In this document: positions 42,705-54,811 of the stretch, one piece after another
Layout of the letters: each line of letters starts with the position of its first letter
Numbering within the stretch: the stretch's first letter is position 1
Position numbers and translations under genes: made by a program
Notes under the pieces: generated by a model
The model's input: the letters and a program-made list of their open reading frames with translations, nothing else
What the model was told of the DNA's origin: nothing
Database searches by the model: none
Assembly: GCA_963691705.1 (NCBI GenBank)
Contig: OY829539.1
Coordinates: forward strand, 22,986,407 to 23,050,406
Direction of reading: 5' to 3'
Length of the DNA stretch: 64,000 nt
Source: Viola odorata
Taxonomy: Eukaryota > Streptophyta > Magnoliopsida > Malpighiales > Violaceae

Positions 42705-44344
42705 TCAAGAGCTGGTGGTCGAGTAGAGTCCTTTGGCTAACCCTTCTAAAGAGATCCATCCGCTCTTGAGCAAGTGATTAACCTTCCCTTTAAAGGCAAA
42801 ACAATTTTCTATTGTCTGACCCTGAGCTTCAGCATGGTATTCGCACCTTGCATCAGGGTCGTACCATTTTGGGTAAGGAGCTTGTTGGGGTTGAAATGGA
42901 ATTGGTACAATTTGTCCTGCTGCTAATAGCTGCTTGTAAATCTCTCCCAAAGGAACGGGAAGAGGTGGCAGTGGCTCCCGGTTCTTACGTTTATTTGGTG
43001 GGTTTTGTGATGGAGGTGATGGACAAGGTTATTTGGTGGGTTTTGTGATGGAATAGGCGATCTCTTGGGTGTTTCCTCTGGCATGGAAACAACGATCCTT
43101 CCGGATTTAAGTCCCTGTTCAACCCTTTCCGCCACCTGGACTATGTCGGAGAAATTATTCGACGAAGTGGAGATGAGATAGGTGTAGTAAGGAACTTTGA
43201 AAGTGTTCACGAAAATAGATATGAGCTCCTTGTTACTAAAATGAGGAGAGATCCTGGCAGCTAATTCTCTTCATCTCTTAGCATAAGCCTTTACCGACTC
43301 GTCGGTTCTCTTCTCTAGATTCTGTAGATCAGAACGGTCTGGTGCCACTTCCATGTTGAACTTGTACTACTTAAAGAAGGCGTCAGACAAATCTCTCCAA
43401 CTCCTGATTCTATCCCTATCCAAATTCATATACCAAGTCAATGTATGCTTGGCCAAACTCTCTCTGAACAAGTGGATCAGTAGCGGCTCATTATGGATCA
43501 CCTCAGCCATCTTGTTGCAGTAGACCTTGAGGTGAGTTTTGGGACACTTGATCCCAGTATACTTCTCAAATTCTGGGATTTTGAACTTCGGTGGAATGGT
43601 TATCCCTGGTACCATGCACAAGTCCACAGGTCCTATAGGATCAAAGGGATCGATCCCTTCGATAGCCCTCAATCTCTCCTCTAACAGGCTCAACTTGTCG
43701 AAACTTGGTAATTCCTTTTTAACAACGCCAAAACTAGCTTCTGGTGGACACCCAATGAAAACCAGTGGCTGTGTTAGAATGCCACCAGGAGGTTGAGTCC
43801 CTGAAGATGAAGGAATCGTGACCAGGGTGGAATTTCCTAGAGGAGGGAGGAGATATTGGGATTCTGGGCGGATGGTGGAATGGCTCTAAGGCGGGACGAT
43901 GTACTGAGATTCTGGGCGGATGGTGGAATGGCTCTGAGGTGGGACGGAAAATTGGGATTCGATGTGGCTCTCTTTCCTGCCAAGATCAAAAGCGAGCCCT
44001 GTCAATGTAGGATTGTTAGACATAGCACTTGGTCTGGTTGTACCAACTCCATAGGTCGGGATGGTCGTCGTGATGGACCGAGGGTTGGGGTTAAGATTAA
44101 TGAAAGGAGGTGGCCACCTCCAACTGAGCCCTTCCCCGGAGAATGATGGACCAACTATATCAGACGAAACGGTTGCCTCTATCACTTGAGTGAAAAGTGG
44201 ATAAAACCCAGGTGGAAAGTTGATTGTCGCCTCATCTCGTTCCTTTTCGACTTGTTCAGCCCTTTTCGTAACGGTCCGAATTTGTTCCTCCAGTTCCGCT
44301 ACCTTTGCTTTCCATGCCTCCTCTGTTTTATCGTGCTCTGCCAT
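42705..44344 (-). pseudogene. gag: Element J gag, broken
   Basis: Starts MAEHDKTEEAWKAKVAELEE, an N-terminal coiled coil (EEQIRTVTKRAEQVEKERDE). A Pro-rich linker holds a 50-bp internal duplication (about 43862-43945). The capsid-like domain has IPPKFKIPEFEKYTG, HLKVYCNKMAEV, and LTWYMNLDRDRIRSWRDLSD; after a stop, YKFNMEVAPDRSDLQNLEKR. The zinc-finger-like end is CEYHAEAQGQTIENCFAFKG. Stops at FFK-stop-YK (about 43366) and AKR-stop-REL (about 43270), plus a frameshift near 42940, inactivate it. The motif set fits Ogre/Tat gag. Confidence 0.85.
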
Positions 44345-44559
44345 CTTTCGAGTTTGTAGTCTAGTGGCGTGGATTTTGTGAGGAATATTTCACTTTTTGG
44401 GAGCTATTTTCAACCCTGAAAAATAAACAAATGGAAAGAAATAGTTATAAGCACAAGTGACAATTAATATGTATATGAACTGTCCTTCTGAGGTCTCCAC
44501 ACTGCGAGAGAAGGAGAAGGGTGAGTATGATAAAAGCAATAATGCAAGCATAAAAAATT

Positions 44560-44990
44560 GTAAACATGGAAAATTACGAAAATAATTGAGGCAAAATTAT
44601 AAATAGAAAAACGCAAATGAATTTGCATGTGGAAAATTCCGGAAGAATTTACACACATGGAAAATTTGCGAAAAGATTTATTGACGCAAAAAATTGCGGG
44701 AAAAAGTTGCACAGAGCAAATTGCGGAAAAGTTTGTACACGTGGAAAATCACGAAGACATTTGCCACGTGGAAAATTTGCGAAAAGAATTGCCAATGTGG
44801 AAAAATCATGGAAAAAATTGTAAATAGGAAAAATTTGTGAAATTTTTTGTAAATGTAGAAGATTTGAGGAAAAAATTGTAAAATGTGGGAAAATTTGCGA
44901 AAAAATTGTAAACATGGGAAAACAGTGGTAAATGTAGAGAAATTGCAAAATCAATTGTAAGTGTGGAAAACTTTAAGAAATCATATGGAA
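44560..44990. repeat. Tandem array in element J 5' leader, about 30-36 bp units
   Basis: Around twelve diverged copies of a GTGGAAAATTTGCGAAAAAA-type unit followed by ttgtaaac. It lies between PBS and gag. Open frames here on both strands come from the repeat. Confidence 0.82.
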
Positions 44991-45473
44991 AAAGTGAAAT
45001 AAAGTCACAATATACGCATTTCAATATGATGCATATGCTGGGGTGACATCTACTACTTCTAATTGGCTGGAAGGCTCCCGAACGATACCATAAAAGTGGT
45101 CCCTCAGTAAATGGATGTGATTGCTTACCGAAACATCAAAGAATCGGGACGCTCACCCATTTAGGGGTTCAAGTCCGAATTTAGCGCTCGTGAAAGCTTA
45201 CTGGGACACGTATCCCAAGACTTCACTACTAACCTCCTAATCTTATTTGGAAATTCCCGGCGATAGGGATTATGCGTGAAATTGCACATGCGATGACAGT
45301 TTATCAAAGCGAATAACAACGAATCATTTGAACAATTTATTAACAAATAAAACAATAATAATGCATAAAAAATCATATGATAATACAAGAACCAATACAT
45401 TAAAAACAACTAATCATGTAAAAATCATAAAAAAAACAAACACCTCAAAAAAATCCAGCTTCGACCTTATTAG
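44991..45473. other. Element J leader next to the PBS
   Basis: AT-rich 5' untranslated sequence without an accepted gene. Confidence 0.4.
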
Positions 45474-45493
45474 TCCCCAGTGAAGTCGCCAAA
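45474..45493 (-). other. Element J primer-binding site
   Basis: The minus strand reads TTTGGCGACTTCACTGGGGA one base after the LTR. TGGCGACT...CTGGGGA resembles the site reported for Ogre elements, complementary to a tRNA-Arg 3' end. The tRNA identity is from memory. Confidence 0.7.
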
Positions 45494-45494
45494 C

Positions 45495-47303
45495 TGTCGC
45501 ACCCCCCTTTTTGGATTTTATCCTAATGCGACGCGGGTTTGGGACGAGATGTGAGACGAAGTTGGACTCATCTCACATAGTGCAAATGAAGTCGCCACCC
45601 TATTTTGTTTCTAGGTTTAGGGAACCTAAAGTCATGGCATAAAAAAAAGCTAAGGCAAAATGGGTCTGAACCCGAGAACAGTGGATCGGGGTCGTATTAT
45701 GGACTCGGGAAGGTGTTAGGCACCCGAGTCACATCTTGAAAAGTTACCGGAAAAAGAGGTGTTTAATCATGTTGAAAAATAAAAAGTCCCAATTTAATGA
45801 TCATGCCCAATTTTAACAATTTTAATAATTATGCATACGAGCGTAAATATAGAAAAGAGTGATTAAATAAAAGGGTGAGAAATGTTTACTTGATAAAGGG
45901 TACGGGCGACTATACCCTTTTTGGTTGAGTTTATTTTGGCACGAAGAGTGGATAACGTTGAACGATTAAATATTTGCCAATTGCTGCACGCGAGCGAAAA
46001 TAAAATTATTAATTTGGATGAACAATTATCTAATCATGCATAGCGGGGGAAAATAAACGAGCATACAAGCACACAAGAAATAAATAAACAGTACGAGTGT
46101 AGAAATAAATACACAGTACAAGTGCGTGAAAAATAAATAAACAGTACAAGTGTGCGAGAAATAAATAAATAGTACCAGTATGAAAAAATAAAAAATAAAA
46201 AGCAGTCGGGTCAAAAAAATGGGCTCGACCCACTGGGCCGAGAATGGGCCCACCAGGCTGGGGCCAAAATCGCAGACCAGCCCAGCTGGGCTGGTCATTT
46301 CCCTCCGTGTGGGCTGCTGGACAACCCACTCTCTTCCTCCTTTTGGGCTGTGCGCAACCCTTCCTTCTCCTTTCTTTCCTTTTGCCAAGCCCATGATCAA
46401 TTAAATGAAAAATAGTGCAACCCAAGCCCGCTTCTCCTTCTTCTTCCTTAGCTTCATCTGCTTCCTTGAGCCAAACAAGAACCAACAGCAGTGTAGCCGA
46501 GAGATGAGCCCCGACAGCGGACCAGCAGCAGCTCCGGCGACTGCAGTAGGCAACGGCAACAGCAGGGCACTAGCAGCAGCGGTGATAGGTTGGTGACGGT
46601 GGCAAGACAGTAGCAGCGGTGAGGAGACGGCGACGTTAACAGTAGCAGCGGCGAGGAGATGATAATTCCAACGACTTCGGCGATTCAAAGGGACAAATAG
46701 ACGACAAAAAGGAACAAGAAATGAAAAAAAATGGCGAGTTAGAGCAAGTAAATAAAGCGGCAAAAATTAAATGAAAGTGAACTACCACTTGCCTTGCTTG
46801 TTGCCGAGAGATTTGAGAGAAGAAATGCTTTAGAATTTGTGTGCGTGTGCTCGTGTATGTGAACTCCTCTCTGTATGGAAGAAAACGTGAGCCATGCTAT
46901 TTATAACATGCTTGAGGCGGTGGAGGAAGAGATGACGTCGGCGTTGATGACATCACGATGGCGAGGTTGAACGTGAGGAGCAAGGGAGGAGCAGTGCAAG
47001 GGATGGGCTCGTCTTGGTTGTGTGGCTGAGAACGATTGGAAGCTTCAAGAGATTTGGTGAGGGTGCTTGGCTGAGAATGCCTCTGTGCATGAACCACATG
47101 AAGAAATGCATGCTTACGTGGTAATTACCACGTCCACTTGATCTTGTTTGACTCCTAAAGTCAACTAGATCAATGGTGGAGATAAAGGGTTTGATTTATT
47201 ATTTGATTATTCAGTTCAAGCTGACGGTACGAGAAATTTTGCCTGAAAATGAATATAAACTCGAACCGAAAATGTTAAAACATATAATAAAATAAAAGAA
47301 CAT
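45495..47303 (-). repeat. Element J 5' LTR, truncated
   Basis: Aligns with 35889-37593. Its outermost 380 bp are missing at the joint with the pol of I (after aaaagaacat). A 30-bp segment near 46240 and two small insertions near 46755 and 46980 distinguish it from the 3' LTR. Confidence 0.9.
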
Positions 47304-48152
47304 GTCGGCGTTATCCTCTCTAGGAACGTGTTCAATGCTGACTTGTATGCCTCTTTTCCTTATTTCTGTTAATTTGTGTTTTACTTTGGAGAGGTACTGA
47401 ATCATGATAGGCTCTCTAGCCTGAGAGTTGCCTAAGACTTGATCTATCACCAACTTGGACTTGTCGTATATTAATAATCGCAGGTCTCCCATTACGTTGT
47501 CGTCATGTATGACTTTCGTGGAGAAACGTCTTCCTATCCTGAGTCTAGCTAACAGCGCCTCATACTCTGTCGCGTTATTGGATAACGGCTACAGGATTCT
47601 GATAGCGTAACGTATCTTTATACCGAGTGGTCCAGTCATTAGAATTCCTGCTCCAGCCAACTCTTAGTTTTTAGCTCCATCCACATGGATAACCCACAGG
47701 TCGGTGTAGGTTTTGGGAAAAGGGAGATCTACGTCATTTAATGGATCTTGTGTAAAAGTGCACTCGACTATAAAGTCCGCTAAAGCTTGGGGCTTTATGG
47801 ATGGTCGGGCTTTATATTGCAAACCATACTGTTCAAGTTCAATGGCCCAAATCAGCATCCTTCTTGAAGACTCAGGCTTTCTAAAAATCCTCTTTAAAGG
47901 TTGATCTGTGAGCACGATGACCGGGTGGGCCTGGAAATATCTATCCATTTTTCGCGTGGCCTGTATCAGTGCGAACGCTATTTTCGCAATGCGGGCGTAT
48001 CGCAACTCGACGTCCTTCAACACGTGACTAACAAAGAAAATAGGGCGGTGGGCGTGATATTCCTCTCGCACAAGGACGACACTGACCACTTCATCGGCAA
48101 CGCCAAGATATAAGTATAAGATATCGCCTGGCTCTGGCCTCGTTAACACCAT
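47304..48152 (-). pseudogene. pol: Tat I RNase H region, 3' end deleted
   Basis: First RNase H: GDILYLYLGVADEVVSVVLV, ELRYARIAKIAFALIQATRK (Glu), PVIVLTDQPLKRIF (Asp). The linker ALADFIVECTF leads to a second RNase H-like domain: LWVIHVDGAKN then a stop, NNATEYEALLARLRI, LLIYDKSKLVIDQ, and IEHVPREDNAD. In LLIYDKS the usual Gly-Asp is changed, though an Asp remains. Homology ends at 47304, where the LTR of J starts. Integrase is absent. Confidence 0.88.
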
Positions 48153-48995
48153 ATCGGACGACAGATAAGCTTTTAAACCTACAAATGCCTCTTCACATTC
48201 CTCCGTCCATCCAAAGGGAGCCTTTTTGCGTATGACCTTAAAGAATGGTAGGCATCTCTCACCTTGTTTGGAAATAAATCACCCTAAAGCGATAACGCGC
48301 CCTGTCAGCTTTTGGACTTCTTTGATAGTCCGAGGAGAGATTATGTCGTGGATGGCTTTGATCTTTGACGGGTTTGGTTGGATGCCCTTCTGGCTTACTA
48401 CGTAACCCAAAAACTTACCCGTCTGAAATGCAAACATGCATTTACGGGGGTTCAACTTCATCTTGTACTTTCTCATTACGTTAAACACTTCTTCCAAGTC
48501 TGCCAAGTGGTCATTAAAGCTTTGACTCTTGATCAAAAAATCATCCACGTAGGCTTCTACATTCCTTCCAATTTGCTTCTCGAATACCTTATTTGCCATG
48601 CGCTGAAAAGTTACCCCAACATTTTTCAACCCAAACGGCATCGCCGTATAACAGTAGGTAGCTTTCGGGGTTATAAACGCGGTTTTTTCTTCGTCCTCCA
48701 TGACCATAGGGATCTGATGGTATCCGGAGTTGGCGTCTAAAGAGCTCAGATATGCGTACCCAGCCGTTTGATCAACTAGTTGATCGATTCGAGGGAGCGG
48801 GTAACAATCTTTAGGACAAGCGTCATTTAAGTTAGTGAAGTCGATGCACATACGCCAATCTCCGTTAGGCTTTGGAACAAGGACAAGATTAGCCAGCCAA
48901 GTTGGATATTGGACTTCTCGTATGAAACCCGTGTCAAGGAGTTTTCTTACCTCCTTGTCAACAAGCATCATCTTCTCTGCAGAAAACGCTCGCCA
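48153..48995 (-). pseudogene. pol: Tat I reverse transcriptase, nearly complete
   Basis: VDKEVRKLLDTGFIREVQYP, LVLVPKPNGDWRMCIDFTNL, LSSLDANSGYHQIPMVMED (first catalytic Asp), AMPFGLKNVGVTFQRMANKV, and VEAYVDDFLIKS with intact YVDD, then KCMFAFQTGKFLGYVVSQKG. The frame is open for 230 codons from 48971 to a stop at 48279 (VIALG-stop-FISKQG) and continues in frame beyond. One stop precedes it near 49003. Best preserved RT of the window. Confidence 0.92.
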
Positions 48996-49618
48996 TTTTT
49001 GCTAGATCGCTTTGACACAAGGATCAACGTTAAGTCGATGCTCCGCTACTTCTCTCAAAATACAAGGCATATCTGCGGGCTTCCAAGTGAATTCTCCTTT
49101 GAATTTGTTTAGCAATCGAGCCAATTGCGCGCTCTCTTCCGGGCTTAGCTTTACACTGACCAGAAAATTTACTTCGCTGACCCCGTTAACAGGAACGGGC
49201 AACATTTTATCTACCGGTTGGGTGCGCTTTTCGTCTTTCTGTTCATAGGGATCCGCCATCACACACACGTATCGATCACAACTCTTATGAGTCATGAGTA
49301 GATAGCACTTGGCTGCCAACTTCTGATCACCTTTGACTGAGACCACTCCATCCCAAGAGGGGTATTTTAGCCTTAAGTGTTTTTAGGATATCGCAGCCCT
49401 AAAATGATTGAGAAATGGTCGTTCGAGTATGGCGTTATAGGGCAAGGTTAGGTCTACAACCAAGAATAACAGCTCCTCTGATCACTTGGATGTATCTTCC
49501 TTGAAATATATAGGCAGTAGAGTTACTCTAGTCACAGGTATGGGAACTCCATCTACACTGATTATTGGCTTCTTATAAGGCATGAATTCATCTGCGGGGT
49601 GCTTCATGAGGTGGTATA
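48996..49618 (-). pseudogene. Tat I protease C-terminal part and pre-RT linker
   Basis: VYHLMKHPADEFMPYKKPI, LTLPYNAILERPFLNHFRA (protease flap; normally GRPFL, here ERPFL) and LRLKYPSWDGVVSVKGDQ. The linker has DPYEQKDEKRTQPVDKM, VKLSPEESAQLARLLNKF and ADMPCILREVAEHRLNVDP. The N-terminal half of the protease is at 52605-52870, on the other side of solo LTR K. Confidence 0.82.
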
Positions 49619-49623
49619 CCTCC

Positions 49624-52604
49624 TGTCGCACCCCCTTTTTCGTTGAAAAATGAGTTTAAGGTTTGCGGCGGATGCTAAGCATAAATGGATGCTTCGCATA
49701 ATACAATGAAGTCGCCACCCTAATTTCTAAGGTTTAGGGAACCTAAGCGTCATGGCATAAAAAATAAAAAAACTAAGGCACAAATGGTCTAAACCATTGA
49801 ACAACGGTTCGAGGTCGTATTGTGGACTTGGGAAGGTGTTAGGCACCCAAGTCACACCCTAAAAAGGTTACCGGTTATAAGGTGTTTGAATACAGTTTTG
49901 ATATACAAAGATTTGTTTAAACGACCGAAGCATGTCAACCTCCTCTTCCCACGAACTCAAGTCACTTTCTGATCATTTACATAGGCCAATGATCGAATCG
50001 TGCCAACAAAGTCCGCTTACCGAATTGGGACACTTTCTGATTATCTAAACATTTTTGACACGATTTGGCCCTCAAAGGTGACGTTACATCTTAGCATATT
50101 TCGTTGGGACATGTTATTTCCGATCGGGACACGAAGGACGGCGTTACCGTTTGTTCGTTATGCTAGAGCGGACGTTCCCACTTTTCATCGAGCCATGCAT
50201 GATTAATTAATTAATTACTACGTGATCCTAACATGGACAATACTAACATCGTACGTTTTCGTGAATGCAAATAGTCGTGTGGAATTTGAAGCCACCATGC
50301 TCACGTATCAGTATATAGCAATTAATTTCATGGTATAAAGCGAGTGATCTAAACGTATAAGCATATGAGTTTATTTTATCATGCACACGATTATAATCTT
50401 TTTGGCATTTTTAAATAACATTTATGCGAATAATATTTACGAAAAGACATCGAATAAATAAAAAGAGACTTAGAGAGCTTACTTGCGTTGCGTGCTCTTG
50501 ATCTTCCTTGCAAAGTGAGAATGTTAGCAACGTTTTCGGAAATAATAAATAAAGAAAAGCGCATGCAATACTTGCTTAAATTGACAAAAAATAAATGAAC
50601 ACGATAAACACGTAGCGATTTATTTTGTATGAGCACGTATATAATTAAAACATGGCATAATCATTATTATCATACGAATTCAATTAACATGGCATAATTA
50701 TTATTATCATACAAATTTTGTTAACATGGCATAATTATTATTATCATATAAATTTAATTAACATGGCATAATTATTATTATCATATAAATTTAATTAACA
50801 TGGCATAATTATTATCATCATATAAATTTAATTAACATGGCATAATTATTATCATCATATAAATTTAATTAACATGGCATAATTATTATTATCATATAAA
50901 TTTAATTAACATGGCATAATTATTATTATCATATAAATTTAATTAACATGGCATAATTATTATTATCATATAAATTTAATTAACATGGCATAATTATTAT
51001 CATCATATAAATTTAATTAGCATGGCATAATTATTATTATCATATAAATTTAATTAACATGGCATAATTATTATCATCATATAATCACTTTAACATGGCA
51101 TAACACATCATTTAAATCATGCCAACTTTCATGTAAAAAAATAAAATAAAACATGTAAACATTTTATTCATTTAATCACAAAAGCAAATAATTATTTTTC
51201 ATCATTTTAATCACAAAAAATAAACACATGAACATTTGTTAACATCACTTAAGCACAAAAATAAGCATACGAACATTCATACGATTTTGACGAAAGCATT
51301 AATGAACCGGGTCCCACGTTGAAAATTTGGGCATTAAAAAATGGGCTTGGCTAAAATGGGCCAAGGCCCATCACCTTTTCTCTTACCCTTTCCCGCCCTT
51401 ACCTTTCTTCTTCCTCCTTTCTTCATTTCCCAGCCGGCCACCATGGCCATGTACTCAAATTTCCACCTTTCACCATTCTTACTTAAAATGGTTGCAATCA
51501 CTACACTACGCAAGCATTAAATCATGGCAACAAAAAACAACAAAAATCAAGTCAAAAATAACTTCAATTTTACATGGAAAGAGCTAGCTAATTAATATGC
51601 ATATATATCCATTAATTACTCAAAGCCTCATGCCTTCAAATTGGAGCAAGGGAAGCATACATCTCATGAAAACTAAGCATGTTGTGCAAGTTTTTACAGT
51701 TTATTCATGCATTATAATGAAAAACGAAAATTAAAGAAGCTAGAGAGAGAGATAGCTTACCTTTCTGGGAGAGCTAATGGTCAAGAAGGATGAGCAAGAA
51801 GTAGAGATTAAGAGGAGGATTTTGTGCCCTTTTCTTGGTGCTTGAAGCAAGCTATTTATAGGAAAAAATGAAATTGGAGTCGGTTTGCAACTTGTGGTTG
51901 CAAACCAGCGGGATGAAATATCAAGAAATATCAAGAGTGATGATGAGCTTCTAGGCTAGAATCTATGAGCTACCTAGGGTTTCTTGTGGCCAAGTGATGA
52001 GCAAGTTTGATTGTGTGGCTAGGTGAAGAGCAAGGCAAGCTGGAACCGAGCTGGAGGATGAGATTGCATTGATTGTGCATTAATGTGGTATTTATCCTAT
52101 TTTTGGATACGAACGGGATATTTTTGCACGAGCGAAATCGCTCGAAAATGAACATAAATCCGAGCCAAGGGTACAACTATGTGTAGAAAAATAAGGCAAG
52201 AAAACTAATATACAGTGAAGAAATGCGAAAGTTGATTTAGCGTATTTATTTTCTCTTTCGAAAGTGTCAAAACGTTCGCGCGCAAAATAAATGTCCTTAC
52301 GACATAAATTAAACGAAACTAAATGCGGTGGCGTGAAAGAGAAAATTAGCACATAATTATCAAATAAAGAAATAACGCGTTCGACCCTCGGTCCCAAGAA
52401 ACTTACTCGGGATCGAAAGAAGTTCGCAAAAAGACTGTTAAAAATACGAAAAAATTAAAAAGGCACGAAATGACACGAAATTTTAAAAAAACTAGCCTAG
52501 GACCAAGAATCGATAGAAATTTGATCTAGACGAGCTATTAAACGTGATAAGCGTAAAATTATGTAAATGTGACAAAAAAAGTTGTCAAAAATCGGGTAGC
52601 AACA
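49624..52604 (-). mobile_element. Solo LTR K, Ogre-like, 2.98 kb
   Basis: Minus-strand ends are TGTTGCTACCCGATTTTTG and GAAAAAGGGGGTGCGACA. The terminal parts match the LTRs of J (gaagtcgccaccct, agggaacctaa, gggaaggtgttaggcaccc). A perfect 5-bp TSD cctcc flanks it (49619-49623 and 52605-52609), and it interrupts the protease of I in mid-codon. TATAAATA at 51860-51853. No internal region, so it arose by LTR-LTR recombination. No gene inside. Confidence 0.95.
50645..51110. repeat. AT-rich tandem array inside solo LTR K, 34-37 bp units
   Basis: About twelve copies of AACATGGCATAATTATTATT plus atcatataaatttaatt. Two length forms differ by a tta/tca change. Copies in the middle are nearly identical and the edges diverge, as in an expanding array. 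Confidence 0.95.
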
Positions 52605-52870
52605 CCTCCAGTGAAAATAAATTTACCACGCTGTCGTTGTCGATAAGAGTCCTTCTGATCCCGTGGTTGCCAATAACGGGTGTGACTACTAGTGCGTCGT
52701 TATGTGGGAAAACAACACCTTTTTCGTCTTCCTCCGAGAAGGACAACACCATCCTATCCAACGCGCTTATCGCTTCCTTTCTTACTAATGTGCTTTCTCG
52801 TTTCTGCTTCTCCCCTATGTTGGGCGTTAACTACGCGGGCTCGTCAAGGTATGGCGTGCCGCCAGCGATA
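52605..52870 (-). pseudogene. Tat I protease N-terminal part
   Basis: FSEEDEKGVVFPHNDALVVT and VIGNHGIRRTLIDNDSVVNL. The active-site motif (DNGS in D) reads DNDS here, so the conserved Gly is Asp and the enzyme would be dead. It continues as FSLE, then VYHLM across the solo LTR. Confidence 0.82.
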
Positions 52871-54725
52871 ATGTTGATAATGGGGATGTCGTCGTCGTGG
52901 ATTGTTAACATTTCTTTCATTCTCCCACTAGGGGTGTTGTCGTTTACGGGGGGGTGAGAAGGCACTTGTCTATCGTCTAATACCCTATTTGTCATGTTGC
53001 CTCTGGCTTCTTCTCTTGCCTTGGTGGCGAATTCCCTGAGGTAGCTTCTTCCACTAAACATTCTATTGCCAACTTCAGCTCTCTGCACACGTCTGTGGAG
53101 TGTCCTTTGACTTTGTGGAACTTACAGAAAGTGTTCTCTCTTCCTCCCATAATCACTCCTGGTTTCACAGGAGCCGGATAAGGAATAGACAATCACTAGG
53201 ATTTCTGCCCTTGGAAGTATGAGGGAAGGAAGGTCAGGGTCGTAAACTCGGCCCTTAGGTGGATCTGCTTGTCGCCGAGTGGGGGAGTTGTCGAGTCTTC
53301 CTCTGGAAAAGTTACCTCTCTGACGGTTTGACGCTCTAGGGATGTGATCTTTTCGCTGGGCGTACTTATCACTAGAGCGAGCATTGGGAGTCGTGTTGAC
53401 ATGAGTGCTAGGAGCGGGGAGTGCGCTTTGTGGCGCATTTCGCATTCTGTCTCTATTTTCTTCCTCCTCCATACTTGCGTAATTATGAGCTTTCAGCCTT
53501 AATGCATCTAAAGTTGTCGGGGGGTCCACCATTAATGTATCCCGTAATTTTCCGTAACAACAGTTCTGGTTTAAAGCTTCCACAGTGAAATCAATGGTAA
53601 CCCCCGGCGTTAACGACATTTCCATGTCAAAGAGACTAAGAAAATCCTTCAAAGATTCTTGAGGCTTCCTGTGTATATCGAACAAAGCTGTGGTAGACTT
53701 CCTGATGGGGATAGCTGTGCTGAACTGGCTTCTAAATTTGGCCTCTAACTGCGAAAAACTGTCAATTGACCGAGCTGGGAGTCCTTCAAACCAAAGGCGT
53801 GCTACTCCCGACAATGTCATAAAGAATATCTGACACAAGCCTGCGTCATTGTGAGTTTGAAATTGCACGAAGTCTTTTCACCATGTTTCATAAGACTCTG
53901 CAGGGAGTTTCACGTGTCGACTTACTTTGTGGTGTCTTATGCGATAGCTAAACGGGTGACCTAAGGTATCATCAAGGATTTCACGAGGACGAGGGGGAGG
54001 GGAAGTTTCTCTACGATGCCTCTGGTCTCGAGGATCAGGTGCGTGGCGTCGCCTGGGGGATCGGCTGCGACTCCTAGGTGACTGGGTTCGATATCTTCTA
54101 CTACTCGACCTTTCACTGTGTCTATGGGAAACATCCCTAAACATTTCATCTCTCCTGCCATCCCAGCGATCTCTGTACTCGTCATGCCATTGTTCCTCTT
54201 GGGAAAAGGGGATTTCTCATGTGTGTTGTGCGGAAGGTTCCACTTGCCTATGGGCAAGTTGCATAAAGTTGACAGGGGTCGTCATCATGGGCAAGGTCGG
54301 CGGGATGCTTCTATGTTGCCGAGGTGATAACGGCCGATCGGTGACAATAGAGGGGGTGAAAACAACGTGGGAAGGAACGCTAGGCCCTAAGATATTGGGC
54401 GTAAACCCTGCGGCTAACTCAGTCAAGTGGTCTAGTTGAGCACGAAGAGCTGATATTGAATTCACAAGAGGATTGCTTGCACTATCCATCGCGGATCCCC
54501 TCGGAGGTGGAGTGGAAACACTAGATCCTGCCATCTGGGAAAAAGGGGTGTTCATCTGAGAAAAAGGTCTTCCCGATGTTTGTCCAAAGGAGAAATCTGA
54601 CGACCCCAGAGGGATTTCTTGCATTGTGGTAAAGACAGCAGTAGTAGCAAAGGGAAAGAGTTCTCTGCGCGTAGCAAAGGAAGACCAAAAGATTGAGGCG
54701 GTGTAGAATCTGAATCAGAAGCCAT
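52871..54725 (-). pseudogene. gag: Tat I gag, broken
   Basis: Likely start MASDSDSTPPQSFGLP at 54725, with a frame change before MQEIPLGSSDFSFGQ (54624). Then an amphipathic ISALRAQLDHLTELAAG, an Arg/Ser-rich tract (RSRSRSPRRRHAPDPRDQ), and the capsid-like domain: VKLPAESYETW, a stop, QIFFMTLSGVARLWFEGLPA and SIDSFSQLEAKFRSQF, with TLDALRLKAHNYASMEEEEN. A zinc-finger-like CKFHKVKGHSTDVCRELKLA lies near 53125-53070. Several frameshifts and stops (for example near 53876). Confidence 0.88.
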
Positions 54726-54791
54726 AATCCTTCAATCTCCAAGAAAAATAGAGCTTGGCTGTTAAGGACGCTCACTTAATAAGACCATAAC

Positions 54792-54811
54792 TCTCAATGA
54801 AAGCCCGAATT
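54792..54811 (-). other. Tat I primer-binding site
   Basis: Directly after the LTR: AATTCGGGCTTTCATTGAGA. Shares GCTTTCATTGAGAG with D. Confidence 0.6.

Larger units (their letters stand above)
35889..47303 (-). mobile_element. Ogre-like element J, no pol recognised, nested in Tat I
   Basis: The LTR at 35889-37976 (3') and the truncated LTR at 45495-47303 (5') are near-identical (about seven differences in the first 270 bp by eye). The PBS TTTGGCGACTTCACTGGGGA follows the 5' LTR, then a leader with a tandem array, gag, and about 3 kb of unassigned sequence, three tandem arrays and a polypurine tract. No protease, RT or integrase could be found. The 5' end of the 5' LTR was lost in a deletion that also took part of I. 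Confidence 0.85.

Noticed and set aside
46026..46485. Two long frames inside the LTR of J, partly shared with 36380-36754
   Set aside because: Conserved only as LTR DNA; composition is low-complexity (runs of Phe, Leu, Tyr) and indels between LTRs shift the frame.
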